Assembly (NCBI GenBank): GCA_947581635.1
Contig: CANPVE010000001.1
Location: 124,001-188,000 of the forward strand
DNA: 64,000 bases
Source of the DNA: an uncultured Clostridia bacterium
GTDB lineage: Bacteria; Bacillota; Clostridia; Oscillospirales; Acutalibacteraceae
Reading direction: 5' to 3'
Shown here: positions 1 to 9,215 of the stretch, piece by piece
Layout: every line of letters starts with the position of its first letter
How positions within the stretch are numbered: position 1 is the first letter of the stretch
The notes under the pieces: model-generated
Seen by the model: only the letters and a program-made list of their open reading frames with translations
Told to the model about the DNA's origin: nothing
Database searches by the model: none
Position numbers and translations under genes: made by a program

Positions 1-1
1 C

Positions 2-631
2 ACGGCGAAGGCTGCAGAAAAGTATTCGGATTATATTGAAGGGCTGATGAGAAGCTGCCGCGCGGTTTACGAGATAACAGATGAAATTGCCGATAAAATA
101 AGCGATACAGAATCCACGCAGGGGATATTTTTGGTTGCAAAGTCCCCCGAGGTAATTTGTGATTTGAGCGAACTTAAGGTTTCTGGAAGATATATTCTGT
201 TGGAGAATTTGCAGGACCCGTCAAATGTCGGCTCCATATTCCGCACAGCGGAGGCTCTCGGCGTTGACGGCGTTATCCTTACGGACAACAGCGCCTCATG
301 CTTTGCGCCAAAAGCACTGCGGGCAGGTATGGGAGCCATGTTCCGCATACCGATATATCAGACCGGGAACGCCGCCGGGGATATGCGCCGCGCTGCCGAG
401 AGGGGCATGACGCCGATGGCGGCGGTCCCGCGCGGAGACTCGGTTGATGTGACTGGGGTATGCTCTTTTGAAGGCGCTATAATGTGTATAGGCAACGAGG
501 GAAACGGTCTGACCGATGTGCTGACGGAGGTTTGCACCATGTGCGTCACAATTCCCATGAACGGACGTGCCGAATCGCTTAATGCGGCAACAGCCGCGTC
601 AATACTGATGTGGGAAATGGTGAGAGACTGA
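2..631 (+). CDS. TrmH/SpoU-family RNA 2'-O-methyltransferase, 5' end cut by the window
   Basis: This SPOUT-class enzyme transfers a methyl group from SAM to a ribose 2'-OH in rRNA or tRNA. The frame is open from base 2, so about 209 C-terminal residues of a family that usually has about 260 are present; an internal ATG lies at 47. The three SpoU motifs are visible: LENLQDPSNVGSIFRTAEAL (motif 1, RNA and SAM contact), an IGNEGNGL loop (motif 2), and IPMNGRAESLNAATAASI, which forms the SAM-binding trefoil knot (motif 3). The target base cannot be told from sequence. A hairpin and T-run follow at 691, so the gene appears to end its transcription unit before dprA. Confidence 0.93.
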   Translation, partial: TAKAAEKYSDYIEGLMRSCRAVYEITDEIADKISDTESTQGIFLVAKSPEVICDLSELKVSGRYILLENLQDPSNVGSIFRTAEALGVDGVILTDNSASCFAPKALRAGMGAMFRIPIYQTGNAAGDMRRAAERGMTPMAAVPRGDSVDVTGVCSFEGAIMCIGNEGNGLTDVLTEVCTMCVTIPMNGRAESLNAATAASILMWEMVRD

Positions 632-690
632 GCAACTGAGCGGGAATACCTTTGTTAAAGCTTTGCACAGTGTGATAAAAAGTAATAATT

Positions 691-730
691 CAGGGGCTTT
701 CACGTCGGGGTGTATGCCCTTGTTTTTTAT
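691..730 (+). terminator. Probable intrinsic terminator after the TrmH-family gene
   Basis: CAGGGGC at 691 can pair with GCCCTTG ending at 722 (7 bp, one G-U pair) across a loop of about 17 bases, followed by TTTTTTAT. The stem is short and the loop long, so this is a moderate call. Confidence 0.5.
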
Positions 731-934
731 ATCGTATTAAAAAATCATGTGCGTTTATGTTTGAGTAAGGAGATAAACTTTTGCTTTCTTAATAAAAAAT
801 TCATAAATTTATTGTGGCAACACTATATACTATATGTAATTGCAAAATATGAAAAGATTAAAAAGTAAGGGAAAATAATCATATTAATTAAACGAATGTG
901 AATTATTAAAGAAGATTTAATTGGGGGTGTTGGT
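731..934. other. AT-rich gene-free stretch before dprA
   Basis: No convincing reading frame or RNA is visible. A weak promoter candidate is TTGTGG at 812 with TGTAAT at 835 (17-base spacer). The only clear element is the GGGGGTG ribosome-binding site at 921 that serves dprA. Confidence 0.4.
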
Positions 935-2284
935 ATGGACGAGGCGGTCTACGGAGTATGGCTTCAGCTCGTTTTTGGAGAGGGCAGCCGCAAGGTGCCG
1001 CCGCTGCTGGATTATTTCGGTTCATGCCGTACAATATACGAATCTGATGACATTGAAAGAAGGCTCAGCGGACTGCTGACATCGAGCGATATAAACAAAA
1101 TGGAGAATATTCCGTTGGACGGGGCAGTTGAGATAATGGAGGCTTGTCGTCGGTTGAATTACAGAGTCATAACGCCCGACAGCGGGGATTATCCGAACAG
1201 GCTGCGCAACATACCCGATTATCCTGCGGCGCTGTACATCAGCGGAGTATTGCCTGATATAGACGACGAAGTTTGCATCAGTATGGTGGGAACGCGCCGC
1301 GCGAGCCGTTACGGGTATAAGGCCGCGAATGACATCGCGATGGGACTTGCCGCCTGCGGGGCCATTGTGGTGAGCGGCTGTGCCAGAGGCATAGACACCG
1401 CTTCACACCAAGGCGCGCTCATGGCCGGCGGCAGAACATTGGGTGTGCTGGGCTGTGGAATAAACACGCGCTACAATGTGGAAAACGACGGCCTGCGAAA
1501 GGTCATATCCTCCAGCGGCGCTATGATTTCTGAATATCCTCCGGGAGCACCGCCTCTCAGCTATCACTTTCCGATAAGAAACAGAATAATTTCCGCGCTG
1601 TCGCTTGGTGTAATAGTGGTGGAGGCGGGAGCGAGGAGCGGTTCTTTGATTACTGCCAATTTGGCTCTCGAACAGGGCAAGGATATATTTGCCGTGCCGG
1701 GTGAGATAAGCAATTATCAGGCCAAGGGGACAAACCGCCTGATCTTTGACGGTGCCAAACCAATCGAAAATGCATATGATGTGCTGGAAGAATATGTTAT
1801 GTCGTATCCTCACAGACTGAGGCTTGAAAATCTGGGCAGCAAAAATTCGATAATGCCCGATAAGGGCGTAAGACCAAAATGGGAGAAGAAGGATCAAGAC
1901 CCAACAAAGGATATATCTAAGAAGTCCGATTCCGTCGGCACTTCGTCGCACGGACGAAAGAAGCCATTAGATTCGGATTTGAGCGGCAAAACGGATAAGC
2001 GCGTCAAAAAGAATGATATTGACCAAAGCGGCACAGGGTCGCAGAACGCGGAGAGTTATACGGGCGTCAATGGTGAGCGCAAAATCCGAACTGAATATCC
2101 CATAGGAATATCAGAGGGCGCCGTAAAGGTACTGGAATCGTTGAATTCGGATCCAAAGCCCGTTCAGGAACTTATAGACAATCTGGGAATAAATGCCTCA
2201 GAAATGATGAAATATATTACCGAGCTGGAGCTTTACGGACTTGTGAAATCTCTTCCCGGCAAAAGATACATCAGGAATACATGA
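935..2284 (+). CDS. dprA: DNA processing protein DprA/Smf
   Basis: DprA binds incoming single-stranded DNA and loads RecA during natural transformation; many non-competent bacteria also keep it. The Rossmann-type core is clear: MVGTRRASRYG near residue 117, SGCARGIDTASHQGAL near 146, and EAGARSGSLITANLALEQG near 229. After the core comes a charged linker at about 300-390, rich in Lys, Asp and Ser and longer than usual, then a C-terminal winged helix (about 392-447) as in other DprA proteins. At 449 residues it is longer than the common form of about 360 because of the linker. It is followed by topA, the usual Firmicutes order. comF at 32.2 kb is a second competence-type gene, but no uptake machinery is in the window. 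Confidence 0.96.
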   Translation: MDEAVYGVWLQLVFGEGSRKVPPLLDYFGSCRTIYESDDIERRLSGLLTSSDINKMENIPLDGAVEIMEACRRLNYRVITPDSGDYPNRLRNIPDYPAALYISGVLPDIDDEVCISMVGTRRASRYGYKAANDIAMGLAACGAIVVSGCARGIDTASHQGALMAGGRTLGVLGCGINTRYNVENDGLRKVISSSGAMISEYPPGAPPLSYHFPIRNRIISALSLGVIVVEAGARSGSLITANLALEQGKDIFAVPGEISNYQAKGTNRLIFDGAKPIENAYDVLEEYVMSYPHRLRLENLGSKNSIMPDKGVRPKWEKKDQDPTKDISKKSDSVGTSSHGRKKPLDSDLSGKTDKRVKKNDIDQSGTGSQNAESYTGVNGERKIRTEYPIGISEGAVKVLESLNSDPKPVQELIDNLGINASEMMKYITELELYGLVKSLPGKRYIRNT

Positions 2285-2335
2285 AAAGAAATTGCTGTCC
2301 TTGGTTGGGCAGTGTAATGAAAGGCATGATATTGT

Positions 2336-4441
2336 TTGTCAAAATTGGTTATAGTTGAGTCGCCTGCCAAGGCCAAAACCATTAAAAAATACCTCGGTTC
2401 GGGATACGAGGTGGTTGCGTCGATGGGACACGTCAGAGATTTGCCCAAGAGCAGGCTGGGCGTTGACGTAAAACACGATTTTAAGCCAAAGTATGAGATA
2501 ATAAAGGGCAAAGAGGATTTGGTGGAGAAGCTCAAAAAGACTGCGGAAAAAAGCGACTATGTCTATTTGGCAACCGACCCCGATCGGGAAGGGGAGGCTA
2601 TTTCCTGGCATTTGGCGTATATTCTGGGGCTTGATCTGGATGATAAGAACCGTGTCACGTTCAATGAGATAACCAAAACCACAGTGAAAAACGGAATTCA
2701 GAATCCCCGCAGCATTGACATGAAACTGGTCAATGCCCAACAATGCCGTCGATTGCTCGACAGAATCGTGGGATACAGGCTCAGTCCGTTTGTCTCGCAG
2801 AAGATACGCCGTGGACTTTCCGCAGGGCGGGTGCAGTCGGTGGCGGTGCGCGTCATTTGCGATCGCGAGGAGGAGATACGCGCCTTTGTGCCCAAAGAGT
2901 ATTGGACGATAGAGGGTAAATTTATCCCAAAAGGCAGCCGCAAGGCGTTTTCGGCACAGTTCTACGGAACCGCCGAGGACGGTAAAATTCAGATTGCAAA
3001 TAAGGAGCAGACTGACTCAATTCTCGCTGAGCTTGAGAATGCCGAATTTACAGTATCCAAGCTCAAAAAGGGTACGCGAAAAAAGACGCCCGCACCTCCA
3101 TTCATAACGTCCACCTTGCAGCAGGAAGCCAGCCGCAAGCTGAATTTCCAGAGTCGGCGCACAATGAAGGTCGCTCAGGAGCTTTATGAGGGCGTGGAAA
3201 TCGAGGGAATGGGCGCCGTCGGTATCATCACTTACATGAGAACGGATTCTTTGCGAATTTCGGACGACGCGCGTAGCGAGGGCACCGAATATATTCTCAA
3301 CCGATGGGGAGAAAAATACCTCCCCGCCAAGCCTTACAATTTTAAAACCAAGGCGGGCGCTCAGGATGGCCACGAGGCGATTCGCCCGACTATGCCTTCG
3401 CTCGACCCCGAAAGCATAAAGAGCAGCCTGACTTCCGATCAATATAAGCTATACAAACTCATCTGGTCGCGTTTTACCGCGAGCCTTATGGCTCAGTGTG
3501 TTCACAATACGGTCAGCGCTGATATTTCGGCGGGCAAGTATATATTCAAGGCTTCGGGCTACACTGTTAAATTTGACGGCTACACCGTGCTTTATGAGGA
3601 GAGCAGGGACGAGGCCGACGAGGACAGCGGTGCCCTTCCGCCTTTGGAAGAGGGAATGCCGCTCAAGGTAAAGGAAATCGGCGGTTTCCAGCACTTCACT
3701 CAGCCCCCCGCGAGATACACCGAAGCCACGCTCATCAAGGCGTTGGAAGAAAACGGAATAGGACGTCCTTCTACCTACGCCACCATTATCACCACCGTTG
3801 TGGGGCGTGAATACGTGGCGCGCGACGGCAAGGCGCTTAGACCCACCGAACTGGGCGAGCTTGTAAACAAGCTGCTTAAGGAGCGATTCTCCAAGTTTGT
3901 CAACCTGAGATTCACAGCAGGCATGGAGAAGAATCTCGACAGTATCGCTGACGGTTCAAAGGATTGGATAGAAACTCTGGGAGAGTTTTACGGTGATTTT
4001 GAAACTACTCTCGCTGACGTTAAGAAGGCAATGGAGGGAATAGACATGAAGATTCCCGACGAACAGACCGATATAATCTGCGAGAAATGCGGCAGAAATA
4101 TGGTTATCAAAACGGGGCGGTACGGCAAATTCATTGCCTGTCCGGGTTTCCCCGAATGCCGCAACATCAAGAAGATAGTCCAAGAGATAGACGCCGAATG
4201 TCCAAAATGCGGCGCCAAGGTGGTTGTAAAGAAATCCAAGCGCGGCAAGGTGTTCTATGGCTGCGGCAGGTATCCCGAATGCGACTTTGTGTCGTGGGAC
4301 GAACCAACCCGCGAGAAATGTCCGCAGTGCGGGAAGATCCTGTATAAGAAGCAGACCAAGAAAATAAACAAGTTGTACTGCGCCGACAAGGAGTGCGGCT
4401 ACAGCCGGAATATTGAGGAGAACGGAGAGCAGGCGGAATGA
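2336..4441 (+). CDS. topA: DNA topoisomerase I
   Basis: This type IA topoisomerase relaxes negative supercoils by a transient 5'-phosphotyrosine link. An N-terminal TOPRIM domain (about 1-120) carries DPDREGEA near residue 81. The active site lies in IITYMRTDSLR, with Tyr300 as the nucleophile. Three C-terminal zinc ribbons with CxxC pairs follow (about 580-690), the normal Clostridia arrangement. The length of 701 residues is typical. The start is TTG, preceded by GAAAGG at 2319 about 11 bases upstream; no in-frame ATG fits before the TOPRIM strand. The stop overlaps the trmFO start by 4 bases (ATGA), so the two are translationally coupled. Confidence 0.97.
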   Translation: MSKLVIVESPAKAKTIKKYLGSGYEVVASMGHVRDLPKSRLGVDVKHDFKPKYEIIKGKEDLVEKLKKTAEKSDYVYLATDPDREGEAISWHLAYILGLDLDDKNRVTFNEITKTTVKNGIQNPRSIDMKLVNAQQCRRLLDRIVGYRLSPFVSQKIRRGLSAGRVQSVAVRVICDREEEIRAFVPKEYWTIEGKFIPKGSRKAFSAQFYGTAEDGKIQIANKEQTDSILAELENAEFTVSKLKKGTRKKTPAPPFITSTLQQEASRKLNFQSRRTMKVAQELYEGVEIEGMGAVGIITYMRTDSLRISDDARSEGTEYILNRWGEKYLPAKPYNFKTKAGAQDGHEAIRPTMPSLDPESIKSSLTSDQYKLYKLIWSRFTASLMAQCVHNTVSADISAGKYIFKASGYTVKFDGYTVLYEESRDEADEDSGALPPLEEGMPLKVKEIGGFQHFTQPPARYTEATLIKALEENGIGRPSTYATIITTVVGREYVARDGKALRPTELGELVNKLLKERFSKFVNLRFTAGMEKNLDSIADGSKDWIETLGEFYGDFETTLADVKKAMEGIDMKIPDEQTDIICEKCGRNMVIKTGRYGKFIACPGFPECRNIKKIVQEIDAECPKCGAKVVVKKSKRGKVFYGCGRYPECDFVSWDEPTREKCPQCGKILYKKQTKKINKLYCADKECGYSRNIEENGEQAE

Positions 4442-5742
4442 GCGTGACCATAGTAGGCGCTGGACTTGCCGGGTGCGAGGCCGCGTGGCAGTGCGCAGAA
4501 GGCGGGGTCAAGGTCAGGCTTTATGATATGAAGCCTGCCAAATTCACACCCGCCCATAAAAATCCCAACTTCGCCGAACTTGTCTGCTCCAATTCGCTCA
4601 AAGCGGCGCGGCTTGATTCGGCTGCGGGGCTGATGAAGCAGGAAATGCGGCTGCTCGGTTCGTTGCTGCTTAAAACAGCCGACGAATGTGCGGTGCCTGC
4701 GGGCGGAGCTTTGGCGGTGGACAGGAATATTTTTTCCGCTAAAGTCACGGAGGTGATACGAAATCACCCCAATATCGATGTCATTGAGCAGGAAGTGACG
4801 GAAATTCCCGGCGACGAGGTTGTGATAATCGCGTCGGGACCTCTGACAAGCGAACCGCTTTCCAAGGCGATAGGTGAACTTTGCGGAAACGAATTTTTGA
4901 ATTTTCACGACGCCGCAGCGCCTATTGTCACCGCAGAGAGCATTGACATGACCTGTGCTTTCGCCGCGTCGAGATACGACCGAGGGGGAGAGGACGATTA
5001 CATCAATTGCCCTATGAATAAAGAGCAGTACGAGGCGTTTCAACAGGAACTGGTAAACGCTGAGCGCGCGCCGCTGCACGAATTCGAGCGCGGCGGGGTG
5101 AAGGTGTATGAGGGCTGTATGCCGATAGAGATTCTCGCCTCGCGCGGCAGAGACGCGATACGCTACGGCCCGATGAAGCCAGTCGGACTGCGCGACCCAA
5201 ATACCGGACACAGGCCGTGGGCAAATTTGCAGCTGCGCAAGGAGAACCGCGAAGGTACGCTTTACAACCTTGTGGGCTTCCAGACAAATCTCAAGTTCGG
5301 GGAGCAAAAGCGCGTTTTCGGCATGATACCCGCACTCAAGAATGCCGAGTTTATGCGTTATGGAGTTATGCATCGCAACACCTTTTTGAATTCACCCAAG
5401 CTGTTGAACGGCGACTACTCCATGATAGAGCATCCCAATATATTTTTTGCAGGGCAGATAACGGGCGTTGAAGGATATATGGAATCCGCCGGTTCGGGGC
5501 TGCTCTGCGGCATTAACGCCCTGCGCACCCTGCGTGGGAGGGAACGTCTGATTCTGCCGAATATCACGATGCTGGGCGCGCTGCAAGGTCATGTATGCAA
5601 CCGGAACACAAAGGACTTTCAGCCAATGGGCGCAAATTTTGGAATACTGCCGCCGATAGAGCCGAAAATCCGCGACAAGCGAGAGAGATATGCCGCCCTC
5701 AGCAGCCGTTCGCTGGAATACATGGAGAATGTCGTATTATGA
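4438..5742 (+). CDS. trmFO: Methylenetetrahydrofolate-tRNA (uracil-5-)-methyltransferase TrmFO
   Basis: TrmFO makes 5-methyluridine at position 54 of tRNA, using methylenetetrahydrofolate as carbon donor and FAD as reductant; most Firmicutes use it in place of SAM-dependent TrmA. The protein opens directly with the FAD dinucleotide fold VTIVGAGLAGCEAAW, and NFAELVCSNSLKA near residue 45 is the family signature. A second flavin-binding segment, GQITGVEGYMESAGSGLL, lies near residue 340. The length of 434 residues is normal. It overlaps topA by 4 bases upstream and the next acetyltransferase by 4 bases downstream. This is the classic topA-trmFO pair. Confidence 0.96.
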   Translation: MSVTIVGAGLAGCEAAWQCAEGGVKVRLYDMKPAKFTPAHKNPNFAELVCSNSLKAARLDSAAGLMKQEMRLLGSLLLKTADECAVPAGGALAVDRNIFSAKVTEVIRNHPNIDVIEQEVTEIPGDEVVIIASGPLTSEPLSKAIGELCGNEFLNFHDAAAPIVTAESIDMTCAFAASRYDRGGEDDYINCPMNKEQYEAFQQELVNAERAPLHEFERGGVKVYEGCMPIEILASRGRDAIRYGPMKPVGLRDPNTGHRPWANLQLRKENREGTLYNLVGFQTNLKFGEQKRVFGMIPALKNAEFMRYGVMHRNTFLNSPKLLNGDYSMIEHPNIFFAGQITGVEGYMESAGSGLLCGINALRTLRGRERLILPNITMLGALQGHVCNRNTKDFQPMGANFGILPPIEPKIRDKRERYAALSSRSLEYMENVVL

Positions 5743-6194
5743 TTGAGATTATTGCCGTGAAAGATCAGGCGGGGCTTGACATTTGCCGCAAAATTCGGCG
5801 CACTGTTTTCATTGAGGAAAAGAATGTGCCGGAGGAAATAGAGGTTGACGGCTATGATACAATTGACGGAGACTGTACTCATTTTCTCGCGCTGTCGGAC
5901 TCGGTCCCTGTAGGTGCTTTCAGATGTCTTAATGAGGGCAATGGCGTGATGAAGCTTCAGCGCTTCTGCATACTGCGGCAATTCCGAGGACAGGGTGCGG
6001 GAAAGATTATATTGAAGATTCTGGAAAGCTACTGCCGCTCTTTTGGTATAAACCGCATTGAAATGGACGCAAAGTTCGACGTTGCGGGATTCTATGAGAA
6101 ATGTGGTTACGCCAGAATGTCGGATAAATTTATTGAAGCGGGAATACCTCACGTTAAGATGGCAAAGGAGCTTTTGCAGACTGAACTGTTGTGA
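5739..6194 (+). CDS. GNAT-family N-acetyltransferase (ElaA/YjcF-like)
   Basis: This 151-residue acetyltransferase uses acetyl-CoA on an unknown acceptor. The pantetheine-binding loop is RQFRGQGAGK near residue 83, followed by LKILESYCRSFG and a C-terminal FYEKCGYARMSDKF typical of the fold. The N-terminal VFIEEKNVPEEIEVDG resembles ElaA/YjcF proteins. I place the start at the ATG at 5739 that overlaps the trmFO stop; the frame is open farther upstream, but that part lies inside trmFO. Its place between trmFO and plsX gives no clue to substrate. Confidence 0.85.
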   Translation: MIEIIAVKDQAGLDICRKIRRTVFIEEKNVPEEIEVDGYDTIDGDCTHFLALSDSVPVGAFRCLNEGNGVMKLQRFCILRQFRGQGAGKIILKILESYCRSFGINRIEMDAKFDVAGFYEKCGYARMSDKFIEAGIPHVKMAKELLQTELL

Positions 6195-6206
6195 AAGAAA
6201 GGATCA

Positions 6207-7229
6207 ATGAAAAATATGAAGATTATTGTTGACGCATTCGGCGGAGACAACGCGCCGCTGGAGATAATTAAGGGCTGCGCCATGGCTGTTGAGAAATTTG
6301 ACGATGTTGAGATTATACTTACCGGAGACGAGGAAACCATTGAGAAAGTCGCGTCGGAAAACGACATATCGCTCGATCGAATGGAGATAGTCCATGCCCC
6401 AGACGTCATTGAAATGGCAGATCACCCCACAGAACTTATGAAATCCAAAAAAGACAGCTCACTGGCCGTGGCGCTTAGGCTGCTCGCGGACGGAAAGGGC
6501 GACGCCATGGTTGGCGCGGGCAGTACAGGAGCAATGCTCACAGGAGCGACGCTTATTGTCAAGCGAATCAAGGGAATACAGCGTCCCGCACTTGCACCCA
6601 TAATGCCCAACGCAAGCGGAAAGTTCATGCTTATAGACTGCGGCGCGAATGCCGAGTGCCGCCCCGAAATGCTGGTGCAGTTCGCCCACATGGGCTCGGT
6701 CTATATGAAAAATGTAATGGGAGTGGAGAATCCCCGCGTGGGTCTTGCCAACATCGGCACAGAGGAAACCAAGGGCGATGAGCTGCGCAAGGCGACGTAT
6801 GAATTGCTTAAAAACGAGCCGAACTTAAATTTTATAGGCAATTTCGAGGCGCGCGACATAGCATTTGAAGGCGCGGACGTTGTTGTCGCGGACGGATTCA
6901 CGGGAAACATTATCCTTAAAACGTATGAGGGCGTGGCCTCGATGATATCCGGCAAATTCAAGAGTGTTTTCAAGAAGAGCGTTAAGAACAAACTTGCCGC
7001 CGCCGTCATGCTGGGAGACATCAACGAACTGAAAAAATCCCTCGACCACAACGAATACGGCGGAGCGCCTTTCCTCGGCGTCAGGAAACCCATATTCAAG
7101 GCGCACGGCAGCAGTAAGGCGGTTACGGTTTGCAACGCGATAAAGCTGACGAGAGAATTTGTGTCCAGCGACGTAATAGGCAAGATCGCTGCCGACATCA
7201 GCGGGGAGATGTCAAAGAGAGACAAATAA
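6207..7229 (+). CDS. plsX: Phosphate acyltransferase PlsX
   Basis: PlsX converts acyl-ACP to acyl-phosphate, the donor for PlsY in the first step of phospholipid synthesis; it is a peripheral membrane enzyme. The N-terminal VDAFGGDNAPLEIIKG is the family signature, and GAGSTGAMLTGATLIV, GANAECRPEMLVQFA and DGFTGNIILKTYEG follow in the expected order. The length of 340 residues is typical. AAAGGA sits just upstream; the ATG at 6207 or the one at 6216 could be used. Unlike many Firmicutes, no fapR, fabD or acpP is adjacent; a hydrolase gene follows instead. Confidence 0.96.
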   Translation: MKNMKIIVDAFGGDNAPLEIIKGCAMAVEKFDDVEIILTGDEETIEKVASENDISLDRMEIVHAPDVIEMADHPTELMKSKKDSSLAVALRLLADGKGDAMVGAGSTGAMLTGATLIVKRIKGIQRPALAPIMPNASGKFMLIDCGANAECRPEMLVQFAHMGSVYMKNVMGVENPRVGLANIGTEETKGDELRKATYELLKNEPNLNFIGNFEARDIAFEGADVVVADGFTGNIILKTYEGVASMISGKFKSVFKKSVKNKLAAAVMLGDINELKKSLDHNEYGGAPFLGVRKPIFKAHGSSKAVTVCNAIKLTREFVSSDVIGKIAADISGEMSKRDK

Positions 7230-7263
7230 ATCTTCCCAAATGACAGAAAGGTGGCAAATAAAA

Positions 7264-8166
7264 ATGTCTGTTCTTAATGTGTCAAGAGAGGACTTCCCGA
7301 TGAGCACCGCGAGCGCCGAGGGCATGATTTCCATGACTCCCGTGTGCGATAATTACGAAATTTTTTACCATGACGATATTGTGTATGCCGAGCGGGCCGA
7401 GATGAAGCTGCATTTGCAGATAATCGGCCCCATAAATGACGAGCGCGGCAGAACGCTTGTGATATTCATACCCGGCTCGGCATTCCACAGGCAGAATGTG
7501 AAGGAGCGCGTGCCGCAGCTTGCGTACCTTGCCAATCGGGGGTTCGTGGTGGCGCTGTTGGAATACAGAGGATCGGGAGACGCGCCTTTTCCATCCCAGA
7601 CACTCGACGCAAAGGCGGGTATACGCTTCATGAAGCGACACGCCGACGAGTACGGCATTGACCCGAACAAAATTGTTGTAATGGGGGATTCCTCGGGCGG
7701 GCATACTGCGATGATGGCGGGATTCACTTGCGGGATACCCGAACTTGAGGAGGAAGGCGGCGAATTTACCTCGGAGGTCAGGGGAGTTGTGGATTTGTAC
7801 GGCCCTGTGAATTTCACAACGATGAACTTTGAGCCTTCCTCAATGGATCACAGCGCGCCCGACAGTCCCGAAGGCATGGAACTGGGCGGTGTCAGCGTGC
7901 TGGAAAATCCCGAACTTGCCAACGCTGCCGCAGTGACTTCCTATGTTTCAAGCGACAGGGACATTCCGCCCATACTTATTATGCACGGAACGAATGACGA
8001 GCTTGTTCCGTTTGCCCAGAGTTGTGAGCTTTGCGACGCATTGAATAGGTCAAACAAGGACGTCACATTCTATCAGATAATTGGAGCGCACCACGGCGGG
8101 CGGGAATTCTGGACAACTCAGGCGCTGGATACAGTTGAGCGGTTCATACGGAGAGTTACAGAGTGA
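7264..8166 (+). CDS. Alpha/beta-hydrolase, esterase/lipase-like
   Basis: This 300-residue alpha/beta-hydrolase belongs to the BD-FAE/acetyl-esterase-like group. The nucleophile elbow is GDSSGGH with Ser143, the acid is probably Asp245 in HGTNDELVPF, and the base is His276 or His277 in GAHHGG. The oxyanion region reads IFIPGSAFHRQ instead of the usual HGGG, so the substrate range may differ from standard members. The frame opens at an ATG at 7240, but GAAAGGTGG at 7247-7255 fits the ATG at 7264, which I take as the start. No signal peptide is seen, so it is probably cytoplasmic. The physiological substrate is unknown. Confidence 0.85.
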   Translation: MSVLNVSREDFPMSTASAEGMISMTPVCDNYEIFYHDDIVYAERAEMKLHLQIIGPINDERGRTLVIFIPGSAFHRQNVKERVPQLAYLANRGFVVALLEYRGSGDAPFPSQTLDAKAGIRFMKRHADEYGIDPNKIVVMGDSSGGHTAMMAGFTCGIPELEEEGGEFTSEVRGVVDLYGPVNFTTMNFEPSSMDHSAPDSPEGMELGGVSVLENPELANAAAVTSYVSSDRDIPPILIMHGTNDELVPFAQSCELCDALNRSNKDVTFYQIIGAHHGGREFWTTQALDTVERFIRRVTE

Positions 8167-8196
8167 TTTGTGTTATCCTGATGGGAGGAATTAAAA

Positions 8197-8493
8197 GTGC
8201 AGAGCGTCAAGTGCAGCAATTTGTCGGAAGTTCGCGCCAATATAGACAGAATTGACGACGAAATCATAAAGCTGATAGCCGAAAGGGGCGAGTATGTCGC
8301 ACAGGCGTCAGCCTTTAAAAAGAATGAAAACGGTGTGAAGGCGCCCGCGCGCGTGGAGCAGGTTATTTCTAAGGTCAGAGCCAAAGCGGGTGATTACGGC
8401 GCCGACGCCGATATGGTTGAAGCTTTGTATCGAGAGATGATTTCCAGGTTTATTGACATGGAAATGGACGAATTTCACAGAGCAAAAAAATAA
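8197..8493 (+). CDS. Chorismate mutase, AroQ (type II) fold
   Basis: A stand-alone 98-residue chorismate mutase, which rearranges chorismate to prephenate on the way to phenylalanine and tyrosine. The helix-1 pattern is clear: VRANIDRIDDEIIKLIAERG carries the Arg and the repeated I-D-x-I-D spacing that line the active site. A Lys follows in the loop region (AFKKNE), and helix 3 is EALYREMISRFIDME. The start is GTG with GGAGG 8 bases upstream at 8184. It stands alone, with no other shikimate genes beside it; aroQ for dehydroquinase is 19 kb away. Confidence 0.88.
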   Translation: MQSVKCSNLSEVRANIDRIDDEIIKLIAERGEYVAQASAFKKNENGVKAPARVEQVISKVRAKAGDYGADADMVEALYREMISRFIDMEMDEFHRAKK

Positions 8494-8522
8494 TTAGATT
8501 TAAGAAAGGGAAGTGTTAAAAA

Positions 8523-9215
8523 ATGTCGGAAACTCATCTTGATCCGTCGTATCTTGAGGATACCATCGGGTATCAATTTAAAAATCGCAAGTATCTCCTT
8601 ACCGCGCTGACCCATTCTTCATACGCCAATGAAGGAAAGCATTTGCAGAGCAACGAGCGCCTCGAATTTTTGGGTGATGCGGTGCTTAGCATAGTGGTGT
8701 CGGAGCACCTTTATGCTAAGTTCCGCAGCAAGCAGGAGGGAGACTTGACAAAACTGCGTTCTTCGCTTGTATGCGAGTCGACCCTGTGCGGATTTGCCAA
8801 GAAGATACAGCTTGGCGAATACATTATGTTCGGGCGCGGCGAGCGTCATTCGGGCGGCGACAAGCGTCCCTCAATACTTGCGGACGCTTTTGAGGCGCTG
8901 ATAGCGGCGATATTTCTCGACGGCGGTATGGAGCAGGCGCGTAAATTCGTGATGGGCTTCATATTGGAAGAATTGGAGCACCCTAACCTCCATCGCGGAA
9001 AGGATTACAAGACCATGCTTCAGGAGATAATCCAGCAGAATGCCGAGGAAAGGCTCAGCTATGTTCTGGTAGGCGAGAGTGGACCTGATCATAACAAACA
9101 TTTTGTGGTAGAGGTGCATTTGAATTCCAATGTGATAGGCAAGGGCGGAGGCAGGAGCAAGAAAGAGGCCGAGCAGAACGCCGCAAGAGAGGCATTGGAG
9201 CTGATGGGCTATTGA
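8523..9215 (+). CDS. rnc: Ribonuclease III
   Basis: RNase III cuts double-stranded RNA, including the stems that release 16S and 23S rRNA precursors. The catalytic signature NERLEFLGDAVLSIVVSEHL lies near residue 46, with the second acidic patch in DAFEALIAAIFLDGG near residue 120. A double-stranded RNA-binding domain fills about 155-228 and ends in KKEAEQNAAREALELMG. The length of 230 residues is typical. The stop overlaps the TTG start of the radical SAM gene by 4 bases (TTGA). rnc followed by a radical SAM gene and smc is a conserved Clostridia order. Confidence 0.97.
   Translation: MSETHLDPSYLEDTIGYQFKNRKYLLTALTHSSYANEGKHLQSNERLEFLGDAVLSIVVSEHLYAKFRSKQEGDLTKLRSSLVCESTLCGFAKKIQLGEYIMFGRGERHSGGDKRPSILADAFEALIAAIFLDGGMEQARKFVMGFILEELEHPNLHRGKDYKTMLQEIIQQNAEERLSYVLVGESGPDHNKHFVVEVHLNSNVIGKGGGRSKKEAEQNAAREALELMGY

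Noticed and set aside
4399..5373. A 324-codon minus-strand frame across trmFO
   Set aside because: Antisense shadow of trmFO with no ribosome-binding site or protein family features.
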